Source: Sciurus carolinensis (Eukaryota; Chordata; Mammalia; Rodentia; Sciuridae). From it: 64,000 nucleotides of DNA. The stretch spans positions 52,885,156-52,949,155 of the forward strand of contig NC_062224.1 of assembly GCF_902686445.1 (NCBI RefSeq), written 5' to 3'. The position numbers were made by a program, and so were the translations under genes. The notes beneath the pieces were generated by a model that made no database searches, was not told the origin of the DNA, and saw nothing but the letters and a program-made list of their open reading frames with translations. Below are positions 11,511 through 22,204 of the stretch, in pieces (position 1 is the first letter of the stretch; the number at the start of each line of letters is the position of its first letter).

Positions 11511-13185
11511 CTACTGGTCCAGCATGCTTAGCCGTACTTGGGGGGATGTGCCTGTCTCAATGGCTGTCAAAGCCTGTACTATAGCCCGTCGATGACGTCG
11601 GGCATCTTGGCGAGCTCTGATTTGGCTGCATATAACATAGGTTATCCCTAAGCAGATAATAATCAGAACAGCTACTGTTCCAGCCCACTGTTAACAAAGA
11701 GAACATCTCAGATACTGATGCAACTTGAACCCTGGTAGCATTGACTCTGAGTATCAAATGTAGATGACCAATTACCAGTAAGGTAGACAGAGAGATTTTT
11801 AGATAACATAACCACAGAGCTAAGGTTATTATAAGCAATAGGGGTGACACACACTGCTCTTAAAGGATAAACACATCTCAGTCCCAAAAGTTCTTGCAAG
11901 ATATCCACTTGTTCTTGTAGTAAGTCCACTCTTTGATTTACAAGGAGTATGCCTGCTGTTAGATGTTGGTTTAGGGTCTCTTTAGTCTGTAAGGCTGCAG
12001 CTGTATTTTTGGCCAAGTGATTGTTGTTGCTGTCTGTATGGTTGTGTCAATGCTCTTGCTGCAGAGGCTGCAATGGCAGTGATCACAGCCGCTGTGATGC
12101 CAAAATCTCTTCTGTTTCTTGATAATAGCACTGGCAGTTCTATATCTGCAACAGAGACTGGGACTGGTAGGAAGGTAGGAATATGCATTAAGACTGCCCG
12201 TGAGAACCTGGAAGCATTCCAACATTGAGAGAGATAGCACGAAAACTACAGAACAATTGAGAGAAACATCTTTTTTGTTTGTTAGCAGAAACATAAAAGG
12301 GGGAAAAACACAAACTGGCGTAGGTGGAAACGTAATATTTCTGGTACAGTGGGCACTCGATGCAGCGCCAGAGAATTTAGAGGTCCTCCATTTAGAGGAA
12401 CTCCAAGTACATAGCCTAAATGATCCTCCTAAGAGAGCAAAGAAAGGTTGTAAGTTAGTATATCCTGAGGTCGAAGTGAAGAGTAGCCAGCTGTCAGAAG
12501 GATTGACACGTCTCATGCCTAAATGAACATCATTATTTGTAAAATTATCATTAGCACTGAGAGAGGTAAAATTGGGAGTGAAGAAGAACCCTTGTTGAAT
12601 AGGAGAAGCTGGTCCAGCATGTTGACAGCCTGTCCATATGGGAGGTGTGCTATATTTAGGGTTACATGGAGGGAAAATTCTAGGGGTATAGAATTTTGAT
12701 CCCGTAGCATTATATTTGTCAGGCATTAATCCTGAAATTAAAATAGCATCTCCTGTTAAATTTTTCATGAATTCTGAAATGATAGAGTCATTAGAGTTCC
12801 ATTGCAGTGTGAGCTTCCCTACGGCTAAAACATTTGGGGATTCTAAAGCATTATAAAATAGACCTTGAACTTGATGTTGAAGAACTATACAAGGGTTAGA
12901 AACATTTGCACTAGTATTAGTAGGTATATCAAAGCATAGCATTCCAGGGAGAACTACAGAGGAAACATTGTACCGTATAATTTCTGGGTCATATAGTGTA
13001 GTAGGCAATCCCGTAGAAGCATTAGTGCTAAATATGGGAGGGAGTAAGGAGAAGGTATTAGTTAAGGGCAAAGGATATGGCCAAGCTCTAACTATTGCCC
13101 ATAAGTTCCGAGTCTGGCTGTCCAGTTGTGTCCTTGTTGTTGTTGGAAGGCTCACAATCGTGAGGAGGAGTAGGATCACTCTCAT
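11511..13185 (-). pseudogene. env: Retroviral env, class II type, broken by frameshifts
   Basis: Start at 13,185 gives a short hydrophobic signal peptide (MRVILLLLTIVSLP) and a surface subunit with about eleven N-glycosylation sequons, open to about 12,200. Then the frame changes. A second frame (about 12,188-11,982) has a furin-type RNRR followed by an Ala-rich fusion-peptide-like segment. A third frame (12,016-11,708) has a heptad-repeat helix followed by CX7C, the TM ectodomain pattern of class II envelopes, without the gamma-type CX6CC. A hydrophobic membrane span at about 11,690-11,630 and a basic tail to a TAG at 11,511-11,513 lie again in another frame. At least three frameshifts separate these parts, so no working envelope is encoded. 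In an intact relative this protein would mediate membrane fusion; here it is a relic. Confidence 0.85.
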
Positions 13186-13246
13186 GTTGTATTGTTCTGG
13201 TCAGTCTCTCAGGAATCCAGACTGGAGTTTGTTGATCCTTGTTTTC
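13088..13246 (-). pseudogene. pol: 3' terminal remnant of pol overlapping env
   Basis: A short frame different from env, about 52 codons from after a TAA at 13,247-13,249 to a TAG at 13,088-13,090. It contains VWIPERL just before the env ATG, which looks like the C-terminal end of a class II integrase, and then overlaps the env start by about 98 bases. Overlap of pol end and env start is normal for class II retroviruses. Everything upstream in pol is absent. Identification rests on a short motif and its position, so moderate confidence. Confidence 0.6.
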
Positions 13247-13271
13247 TTACTTATCCTTGTAAAGTTTTCAT

Positions 13272-13289
13272 TCCCGGGTTTTGGCACCA
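13272..13289 (-). other. Primer binding site, tRNA-Phe type
   Basis: TGGTGCCAAAACCCGGGA on the minus strand, two bases inside the 5' LTR. It matches the 3' end of mammalian tRNA-Phe except for one position where an expected CG reads CA, the usual result of CpG decay. tRNA-Phe is the primer of IAP-type elements. Confidence 0.85.
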
Positions 13290-13291
13290 CT

Positions 13292-13613
13292 TATGATCGC
13301 CCACCGCCCGCGGGGACAATCACAATGTGTACGCTCTTCTTCATCACAGGAACCAAAAGACCAAAAGGACCTTTATTAGAGGAAGTGTCTGGGTTATATA
13401 GCAAGCATAAGCCAATCAGAGTCAGTCTGAGATATTAGCCTATCAAGGATCAGTCTCCAGGCAGTTACAAGAATCGCCTCATATATAGCAGCCAATCAGA
13501 GTTACTTCCTGAAACTTGTTTATGAGTACGGCTTATTCTGGCAAGCTGCCAGGCACCATCTTAGAGATCAGGCCAGGGTGCGGCTCTGGGGCACTCAGAG
13601 CCCGCCCCTGACA
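13292..13613 (-). repeat. 5' LTR of the ERV
   Basis: 322 bp, about 96% identical by eye to the 3' LTR. It carries TATATAA (about 13,394-13,400), AATAAA (13,372-13,377) and two CCAAT motifs on the plus strand (13,412-13,416 and 13,492-13,496), i.e. inverted relative to proviral transcription. Both CCAAT motifs sit in the same AGCCAATCAGAGT context. It would be the promoter of any proviral RNA. Confidence 0.93.
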
Positions 13614-13619
13614 CAGAAT
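13614..13619. repeat. Target-site duplication of the ERV, right copy
   Basis: CAGAAT directly after the 5' LTR, identical to 11,018-11,023. It continues as AAAACAGAAC, probably the tail of the interrupted L1. Confidence 0.85.
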
Positions 13620-14009
13620 AAAACAGAACAAAGCACAATTCTGAATCAGAGTGGTTTGTGGATTAAATTAGAAATACTAACCAGAAACCCTAGGAAGAAT
13701 TCTGTCTATAGACATGTTCCAACTTTACTCTGGCTTTTGTGGTTCTCTGGGTTTGGGATGGGCTTGGGCCTTGATTCTATGAAAATGCTACCAGGCAACT
13801 TTTATGTGCATTCTTAGAAATTGATGCAGTTGGGAGACCTTGAAGACTTGTAAATTGGCATGGGCTGTGATTATATTTATCTTTTAGATATGAAGCATTG
13901 GCAGTGTGATGGGTGGACCTGAGGATGATTTTTCTGACAAACTAGAGACTCTTAAGAGCTGATGACACCTGTTCAGGGAAAAAATTAAAGACCCAACTGA
14001 GGGGAGGTA
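13620..14009. other. L1 tail remnant, then unique sequence
   Basis: The first bases are A-rich and probably the end of the interrupted L1. The rest shows no repeat or gene I can support. Confidence 0.4.
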
Positions 14010-14160
14010 AAGTGGTTGTTGGTTCATCTGTAAAATGAGGATAATAGGCCCATTTTTATATAGTTTCATAAAACTATGAGGATTAAATGAGTTTATGTAA
14101 GTAAGTTACTTAGAACAGCTACTAGCACAGAGTATTAAGTAAGTATTTACAGTTTCTATG
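14010..14160 (+). repeat. MIR SINE fragment
   Basis: Shows CATCTGTAAAATGAGGATAATA, ATGAGGATTAAATGAGT and a GCACAGAGTATTAAGTAAGTATT end, the standard MIR 3' half in order. Confidence 0.85.
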
Positions 14161-16620
14161 ATTATAATTAACTACAGTTTATAAGACCTAGGGATTTGCA
14201 GTATAGATTTGGATGATCAGATGAAAATGGTGATATTGACTCTGTAAAAGAGAAAGGATAATCAATAGGAAAATGATCCAGATGACAGGAGAGGAGGGAG
14301 GGATGAAGGTTAGGATTAGGCAGCCCTCACCCCAGTGTTGTGTAGTATCAACACTGGGACAGGTGTGGTCTTAGCAGGTAGGTAGGTAGGGAGGAGATAG
14401 GAATCCCAGGATAGAGCAGGCACTTTGACCATCCCCACACTGGGTCTGGTCCCCTCACTGTGCTGAAGGAAGTACAAAGCAAATTTGCTGTCAAGCGGGA
14501 CAGAGTAGTGGACATGGGGAAGCAAACTGGAGTTACATAAATTCTTATTTCCTTATCTTCTCAAGTTTTATCTGTCTCCATCATTGACTACTACACATTT
14601 TGTCTTTAGGTCAGAAATTGCTCACGTAGCCTTTAATGAAACTAGATCTGAAATGGTTTCTGGTTTATTAATTTGTCCATAAAGCATACTATATGACTTG
14701 GGTAAAAGGAAAACTTGGGTAAGAGAATGACATAAATGGCCCTGGAGGCTGGCCAAGGAAGACTCTGCCAGTATTTTTGCATTTTACAAAGTGAAAAAGC
14801 ATCTATTCATTTATCCCTCAAGGACATAAAATGTAACAGGCAACTTGATCAAAATTAATATAACTCCTTTAGTTCTAATAAAAAATTCATTTATTATGAT
14901 AATATCTTTGTAAATGTGAAATGTCTTCCTCTTAATGACTTTCTAGAACTCTGATGGTAGAATCACATTTTGCTTTATGCTAACCCTGGGAAATAGTTGT
15001 GGAGAACAGCCTGATCAGATGACTGTTTATAGGTACAGACCAAGAATATAACTTCTCAGAGTTGTTTCACATCTTAGGGAACCAGTAGCATGTGATCTAC
15101 TTTGATAAATAATAGACTGAATAAGAAAGATGTAAGACAGGGAAATATAATTTCTCCCACGTTATAAAGGAGCAATAAATGAGCAAGAATAGATAATATT
15201 TGTATAAATAATTACCTTATTTTATCTAGGATGTCTGGAGAATAGTGAGTCCTAATTACATGATTCTGATCGAGAGATTTCCATACATATCCGAACCTAA
15301 CTAATTTTCAAGGAAATGGAATAAAACAAACCATATTTGAAATTAGGACTTTATTAAACATAATTTTATTTAATGATTCAGAAAATGCTCAGGTATTGAT
15401 CAGGCTTTGGGTTCAGTGTCATCACTTGAGGACAGAGCTGTGAAGGTCAAAGACAGGCCTCGAGTTTATGTGTCCTCTGGCATACGCAGCAATTGCTTCT
15501 AGAAAAATGGTCTTGTGTGCCCCCATGTTAGTTGTGTTTAGTGACCGTATGGACCTCCATTGAATAGGAAATTCTAAGAATGACAAGGAAGAATGGTCTG
15601 GACATTGGAAAAAGGAACCTTGGGCATGCTTGCATAGAGGTTATTGGTTTTGGTGAACTGATGAAGATAATCACCTTAGAGCCAGAATCCACCCATGAAG
15701 CAGCAGTCCTTCATTCTGAACTGTAGAGATTGTGTTTAAAAATATGGTTAAGGATCTAAAACAGAAAGCAATCAACCTCTATGGTTTAGAAGTGGGAGAC
15801 CAAGTCCATTGCTGTTCCACATGTTCTACATCTTTATCTTTATAGATAAATTTTTATGAATGTTCCCAGAATTTCATGATCTGCACTGGCAAAATTATTT
15901 TAAAATGGTTCTGAGGATTTCCCAGAAATTTCTCCTTCACTCTGCCTGTGATGGTATGGCAGGGTTCCAGATCAGTCAAGTTCAATTCTGATGATAAAGT
16001 GATAAGATGCATATTTCCCCAAGGAGGAAAGAAGGAAGTGGCCTACTATGCCGTTAGAAAAAAGCTCTCTAAATATTTTATTAAACCATCTCTGGTGCAA
16101 GCCCATGTCTGTTTCTTCAAATATTTAGAGCAGCTCAATTAGCTTTGGAAGGCAGTTTCAGAGAGCTTTCAGCTAGCTCATGCCACGGACAGATGGCATG
16201 GAGTGACTAGAGCGAGGAGGATGTCTACCCTTTAAATGAGGGCGTGTAGATGTGGAAGCTGCGTGCGTGAAGACTCTTGGCAAGAACACGACTTGTGACT
16301 GCCAAGATTTCAAAGGTCAGAGAGGAGAATTAGAGATATCAGTACTGTGGGAAGTTTCCCATCGTCTGCTTCCTAAATTCATTTTCTCAGAAATGTCCTG
16401 GCTGTGATGTGCTAACCTATAGCTATTGGAGGGGAGGGCTCTTCCTCAGAGAGACAGCGAGGCCTGAGTTAGATGTCAGTGGGCCATCTGTGCTGGCTTT
16501 GTTAGTGAGCTGAGGTTGGGTGGGGGGGCAAAGGAAATCTGTGTGCAAGCTTTGTAAGTAGTGTAACAGGGACTGCATTTTCCAACTCAAAAATTTTTAC
16601 CAGGTGAACATTGTGTTTTC
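14161..16620. other. Unique sequence, no gene seen
   Basis: No recognisable repeat family or coding frame. The part at 16,140-16,560 is less AT-rich and free of recognisable repeats, so it could be a conserved non-coding segment, but I see no motif that proves it. Confidence 0.4.
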
Positions 16621-16624
16621 TTTC

Positions 16625-16870
16625 TTTTATTTTTTAAGCTTTTTATTTTGATCTAATGTCAGTCTTAAAAGAAGTTTCATAAATAGTGCAGAGCTCCCAT
16701 TTACCCTTCACTCAGCTTCCCCTTCTGCTAATACCCTATATACTCACAGTTGAATGATCAAAACCAGGGAATTAACATTAATATGCTATTATTAAGTTAC
16801 AGACCTTATTCAAATCTCACTGGGTTTTTCACCATCGCCCTTTCTCTGTGTTTTTCCTATTTAAGATAAG
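16625..16870 (-). repeat. Ancient L1 3' UTR fragment, antisense
   Basis: The order CAGAGCTCCCATTTACCC, TTCACTCAGCTTCC, AACATTAATATGC, CCTTATTCAAATCTCACTGGG resembles old L1M 3' UTR sequence read on the opposite strand. Strongly diverged. Confidence 0.5.
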
Positions 16871-18614
16871 GCCACACAGGAATTAAATAAATTTGCCTAA
16901 GGATATAATCAACCCCAGCCTGATTCTAAAGATTTTCTTTCTTTTTATTTTTTTAAACTATGTCACACTTTGTCTACAATTTTGGAGAGAGCTTGGGATT
17001 CCAGGACTCTTCTGGAAATCTAAACTCTCTTTCTGGATCTGCCTTTATTAACTCTGCTTCTGGATCCAAGTCATTTTTGTTCCTCTGGGTCTCAGTGTCC
17101 TCAAATGTACTTTTATGCTCACTTATTACTGTGATTATATGATGCTATTTTATGATTCTGTGCTCTAATTGGCTTTGTTTCTCTTAGGATTTCTCATCTG
17201 TTCAGTGAGCTCAATGACCATAACAACCTTTGCAGACAAACAATATAACATCTGTTCTTATCATTTATTTTGTAAGAACAAAGCCCTCTGAACCTGGTAG
17301 ATATTATTTGTATTTATGTAATTATCTCATGCTTACAGTTTCTGTGCATCAGGAATTTAGACAGGCACAGTGGGGCAGCTTATTTCTGCTTCATCATTAG
17401 TGGTGGGTGAGGTGAAAAAATTCAAGTGACTTAGAAAGGAATCACTTTTAAAATGCTTTCTCCTACTCATAGTTTTTGAGATCTTGGCAGGGTGGATGAC
17501 AGGCAGGGTTCACCTGGGAATATCAACCAGAACGTCAGCATGTGGTCTTTTCAGGATGGCCGTGACAGGACAGTGTCAGGTGGACAGCTCCCTCTGAGCA
17601 CCGGTCCTAAGAGAATCAAGCAAAAGCTCCATGGTGTTTCTGACATGGCCTGAGAAGTCCCTCAGTGCCACCCTTACCACATTCTGTTGACTACTAGTAC
17701 TTCATAAGGTAGCCCAGATTCAAGGGGAAGCTAATTAGACTTTATCCCTCACTGGGAAATGACAGGCCCATATTGTAGAAAAGCATGTGGGATGATGAGA
17801 TTGTGGGGCAACTTTGGAAAACACACTCGGCCACAACATCAAGTAGAATAACAATAGAGCCCTAAGCCAAAGAGAATATTCCTTCAGTGACCCTCCCTGC
17901 ACATTAATCAAAGCACTATTGCTCTTAGAATTGCTTGTAACTTTGTTTCACTTGTCTTCTATAGACCCTCAAATATGACATTTTACATAACAAAGACAAA
18001 TAAGCCTCTGTCCGGGGCTTTTAGGCTGCATACCAATGACCCGCTACCTAATGTTACCTTCTCCCTCTAATGTTTGCCATAGGCTTCATTGAATCTGTAG
18101 AAGGATTTCATTATATTCCAGTGTGCAGTGGTCTCAGCCTTTATCACTTTCTGACTGGGCAACCTGACCAATGTCTTTACTGTTTATGAACCTTCATCTT
18201 AGGTATGAGAATTTTGCAGGACAGTTGGTTCCTATGATTCTCCAGAGCTCTCCTGTTGGCTTCTTGTATATGGGTACATTCCTTTACGTGTGATTGGTTT
18301 TGCTGTGGTAGGTTTCTCCCTTAGAAAACTCCCCTTCCCCTTTACATTAGTGAATTTTACATCCTTGGAATTCCTCATTGAAGCCAGCTGACCTTTATAT
18401 CATCCTTTCATAATCATTGCTGCCCTCAGATCCCAAGTCTGCAAACCACACAGTGTTCTTATATATTTGAAGGTCCATATAAATAACATGAAAAGAGAAT
18501 GACAATTCTTGATGAAGTCATTTGGGCCCAATTCACTTTTCAGTTTCTGCATGGTTTCTAAAACTTTCCAAACCTCAGAATTAAAAATATTAAACCTCAC
18601 CAATCAAATATAAA
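16871..18614. other. Unique sequence, no gene seen
   Basis: Open frames up to 67 codons only. No recognised repeats that I can support. Confidence 0.4.
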
Positions 18615-18800
18615 TAAATACCAGTGAAAGTAAGTCTTGTAGAGTAGAGGGAGAAGAATTGGGGAAAGCAGGAGGGAAAAGGGGGAATCTAGAACTGAAA
18701 TAAAATTCCATGCATGTGTGAGTTTGTCAAGATGAACCCAACTACTATGTATAACCATAAATCTCTAAAAAAAAATTAAAGTAAGAGAAAAAAAAAAAGC
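18615..18800 (+). repeat. L1 3' end, 5'-truncated copy
   Basis: A purine-rich, G-rich stretch (AGGAGGGAAAAGGGGGAATC) followed by CATGCATGTGTGAGTTTGTC, AAGATGAACCCAACTACTATG and an A-rich tail (18,765-18,799). The same terminal pattern is seen in antisense at 28,765-29,095, which supports a rodent L1 3' UTR. Confidence 0.65.
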
Positions 18801-18855
18801 AAAGCCCTCAAACACCTACATGTAGAATAAATTATATACAGATGTTTGTCTTTCC

Positions 18856-18962
18856 TTTTTTTTTATGAGATAGGGTCTTGCTAAGTTGTCTAGACTGACC
18901 TTCAACTTGCAATCCTGCTTCCTGAATAGCTGGGAGTGCAGGTGTGCACCACCATGCCTGGT
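18856..18962 (-). repeat. B1 (7SL-derived) SINE
   Basis: Read on the minus strand it has the 7SL-derived order: CCAGGCATGGTGGTGCACACC, GCACTCCCAGC, GGAAGCAGGATTGCAAG, and an A-rich tail that appears as the T run at 18,855-18,864. B1 is specific to rodents and close relatives. Confidence 0.85.
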
Positions 18963-20159
18963 CTAACATAAAGAGCTTTGAAAATAGTTATTTTAAAATT
19001 TCTATCAAAGGTGACTTTGGCTTCCTTTCTCAATTCCTGCTTATTTGTCTGCATTCAGTTCACATGTTACCTGCTCTTGGAATTAATTTGATCATATTTT
19101 CACACTATATAAGTTCCTATTATCTTATTCTTATCCTAACACATCATAATTATAATTGAAAAGTTAATTGTTGGCTATCTTTTCCTTCTGCTTTTGTATA
19201 AACTTGTTGAATGTAGAAGTGTTCTGGCTAACTCACTATATCCTGATGAATAGTACTTTTCTTGCCCTCTAATAGGTGCTTAGAAAAGGTTGAAGACTGT
19301 GTAGGCATCTTGATCCTTTGCATTGAGGTAAAGAGATCATCCAGTCACCCTAACCACCAGGCCCTCTGAGACTTACCTTCTCTATGACATGGCAGGAGCC
19401 AATGCTCACAGATAAGAACACTAACTTTCCTTCAGTCTCCTGGGTGGCATACTCTGACAGTAGGACACTTATTGCCCTGTTGTGTTTTGCACATTTTGGA
19501 AGAGCATGTAATAGTCCCATAAGACTTCTGTGTTTCTCCTTGTTGCCTCTTCCCTTTTCTGAGGCAACATCTTTATTTGGTGAACACTGTCCCCCCCCCC
19601 CTTTTTTTTTTTTTTACAAATGAGTGTGTTTAAAGGACTTGGAATGCTCTCACTTCCTTTACTCTTGATTTGCTACCTGGCCACAGAATTGTCCTTGTGG
19701 ATAAAACATGGCCCTCTTGATCACATGTGAACTTGCTCCTGGCTCCCAGCCCGAGTTTGGAGTAGTGTTGCAAATGTCAGCTCTTTTGAGAAGTTCTCAA
19801 ATGTTTAGTACCAATGGATCAACTTTTTTTTACTCTTACCACTGCTAAATGGCACTCTTTATTCAGTGGCAGCAAAACAGAGCCAGCTTAACATGGAAAC
19901 TGCAATTTAAAGTTGGCATACAGCTCCTGTTTATATCTAGCTCAGGCTGGACTGTTATCACTGTTGATAACTTTACCTAACAAGTCAGAAATAACCAAGC
20001 TCAAGAAAGTGTTCATACTTTCACCCTCTCTGTCAACATGAACTTTAAGATACTAAATAAGTCATTTCCTCAAAGTGAAGCTTAGTGGAAATATCATAGT
20101 TACTCAAAGGTCTGCAATAACTCTCTAAAAGGCACATCAAACATTTTGTATCCAAGTCT
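18963..20159. other. Unique sequence with a C/T homopolymer tract
   Basis: No gene seen. A run of about eleven C followed by about thirteen T lies at 19,591-19,615. Confidence 0.4.
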
Positions 20160-20285
20160 TCCCATTTATTTATTCATCTATCGAGCTAGTAGTTGTGGTG
20201 TAAATAACCTGTGTCAGGTGTATAGCAATGAATATCGAGACTCCTCCCTGCCCTGATATGTCTCTCTTCATTTATGAGAGAAGAA
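20160..20285 (+). repeat. Possible L2 LINE 3' fragment
   Basis: TTTATTCATCTATCGAGCTAG, GTGTCAGGTGTATAGCAATGAATA and CCTCCCTGCCCTGATAT resemble the L2 3' end in order. Very diverged, so low confidence. A similar hint occurs at 20,565-20,640 (TGTTGAGTGCTTACTGTG). Confidence 0.35.
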
Positions 20286-21604
20286 GCTGAGCACAGAACT
20301 TGGAAATTTGCTTGAAGTTTTTATGATATTAATAATGAAGTCAAATATATTATACCTTAAAAATATTGTTATATTTACTATATGTGTCTTTTTGGAGAAT
20401 TACTTGAACTCTTTAAATAATTTGAACCAAGTTCTTTGCTTTTTCCCTAATTATAGAGACCTATGTGCAATGCAAAATTTCTCTTAGGAAAATTGTACAT
20501 TTTCTTTGGTTTCTTACCATGATTTGAGTTAGGATCACTCACACCTTTTTGGGTTTAGGTTATATCCAAATAAAATTTGTTGAGTGCTTACTGTGTTGTA
20601 GTCTCTGTGCTCAACTGTGTAGGGGATTCATAACTGGGCCTATTTAGAGAAGATTTACATGGACAAGAGGAAACAAGGCAGATTCAAGAAACAAATGGAA
20701 TGACTGACTGTGGTCGGAGATAAAGACCAGGGACGTGAGTCTCCATTTCTATCTCAGGAAGCATCCTAGCCACTGTACGCATTTTGTAGTATTTATCTTT
20801 TTGTGATGTCTTTAACGAGCTCCAGTTGGTCAGATTATTGGTGTGATTTTTTTCTAACTTTGGCAAAGGGAAGAGTGTGTACATCCTGCTATATGGCTTT
20901 GGAAACCATGTATATTTATACATAAATATACTCTGTAATATACTCTGTATGCTTTGTTCACCAGTCATTAGACAAGGCATTTTTTTTTGAACCCAAGATC
21001 TATAAGGATGGAATGAACTTTCATGACCATTTATCTTACTCTTCTTAAGCAGAATCAAACTTTTAGTGTATACTTGAACATTTTAATGGATGTGATAGCC
21101 ACCAATGTGCAAATAGAAATATAAAATAACCATTTTTTATGCTTTTACCAAACATTTTCTCATTAAATTCTCCTAGCAACCTTGTTTGTTCTTTTTCAGA
21201 ACAGCACTAATTATTTAGAACATCTCCATATCAACCAGAACTTTATTTTGGTAACATCTAATTGATGATCCTGATTTGACTGTCTATGTCTATCTATAAG
21301 CAGAATAATCTAATTCTTCTTCCACATGACAGTAGTTGAAGGCACTATCATGTTGTCTTTTTCTAGTAATTCTCTCTCTCCCTTGAGCTACTTCACTTTG
21401 CCCTTCTTTTGATCTAACACTTCCATTCTTTTTACCTCTTCCTTATATGACTTTCTTGCCAGACCTAGTTCCTTTCTGAGCATAATTTTGCCACCATGTC
21501 CTTTAAACTTGGACTTTGGGAATCAATACAGTATTTCAGGTAACTGAGTAGGGATTGTACAATGAAATTCTTACTTATCTGGATAAGTCTATTTTCTTTA
21601 GGCT
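20286..21604. other. Unique sequence with an unassigned 124-codon open frame
   Basis: On the minus strand, 20,684-21,058 is open for 124 codons. I see no domain, signal peptide or membrane segment in it, and no intron signals around it. It may be chance. Nothing else is recognisable. Confidence 0.35.
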
Positions 21605-21830
21605 GATGGGAGGCATTATAGCTTAAGGTTCAGAATATGGACTCTACCCCTTAGCTGTGAGACCTTGAACAAGTTACCCAGCCTGTAAGTCTGAGCTTTG
21701 TTTCTCATCTTAAGCATAGAAATCTTATTATTTACAAAGTAGTTGTTTTGTGAGGATCAGTTGAGATAGTGAGATAATGTGCATAATCTTAGTACTACTA
21801 ACAACAGTAATAATATAACTGATTTGGGTG
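21605..21830 (+). repeat. MIR SINE, near full length
   Basis: Order: GCATTATAGCTTAAGGTTCAGAATATGG, TTAGCTGTGAGACCTTGAACAAGTTACC, GTTTCTCATCTTAAGCATAG, TTTTGTGAGGATCAGTTGAG. This covers most of a MIR. Confidence 0.85.
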
Positions 21831-21931
21831 GTAGTACATAACACTGTTCACTCATATTAAACATCTTACAACAAAACCCTCTTGATTTCTTTTATATTAT
21901 TAACTTGTATATCTGGTCTCTGCCATCCTAT

Positions 21932-22125
21932 AGGGCAGTGTTTTTTCAAATTTACCTATATATTAGAATCATGTGGAGAACATTAGGAATTCTAATGCCC
22001 AGGTGATATCTCAGAAATCAATGAAATCATAATTTATAAGACTGAAGACAAAGCAGCAGTATTTTTTGAAGATTTAAGATTATTGTAATTGCAGCCAAGT
22101 TTGAGAATCATTACTATAGAACATC
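21932..22125 (+). repeat. hAT-Charlie non-autonomous DNA transposon (MER5-like)
   Basis: Ends are inverted: CAGTGTTTTTTCAAATTT near the left end and AAGTTTGAGAATCATTACTATAG at the right end. ATTAGAATCATGTGGAGAACATTAGGAATTC is the usual left interior. Diverged; orientation is arbitrary. Confidence 0.65.
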
Positions 22126-22204
22126 AGCAATTAAAGGATACTTAAATACCATCTAATTCAACATATGCTATATGCTATATGAGTAAATTTAAGCAATGCC
22201 AGCA

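Larger units (their letters stand above)
11024..13613 (-). mobile_element. Env-only endogenous retrovirus, class II IAP-like
   Basis: A complete proviral frame on the minus strand: 5' LTR (13,292-13,613), tRNA-Phe-type primer binding site, a very short leader, the last codons of pol, env, polypurine tract and 3' LTR (11,024-11,345). Exact 6-bp duplications flank it. Total length is only about 2.6 kb because gag, pro and nearly all of pol are missing. The tRNA-Phe primer site, 6-bp duplication and CX7C pattern in the TM ectodomain place it with class II elements such as IAPE. By eye the two LTRs differ at 12 of 322 positions, 11 of them transitions, so the insertion is moderately recent compared with the L1M host element. 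The structure implies mobilisation in trans by a complete relative. Confidence 0.9.

Noticed and set aside
12200..12526. 108-codon plus-strand frame inside the ERV
   Set aside because: It is the antisense shadow of the retroviral env gene.
12968..13438. 156-codon plus-strand frame across env start, leader and 5' LTR
   Set aside because: Antisense to env and LTR, with no known protein features; the proviral structure explains the sequence.
20684..21058. 124-codon minus-strand open frame
   Set aside because: No recognisable domain, signal or exon context. Within 64 kb and six frames a frame this long is not surprising.
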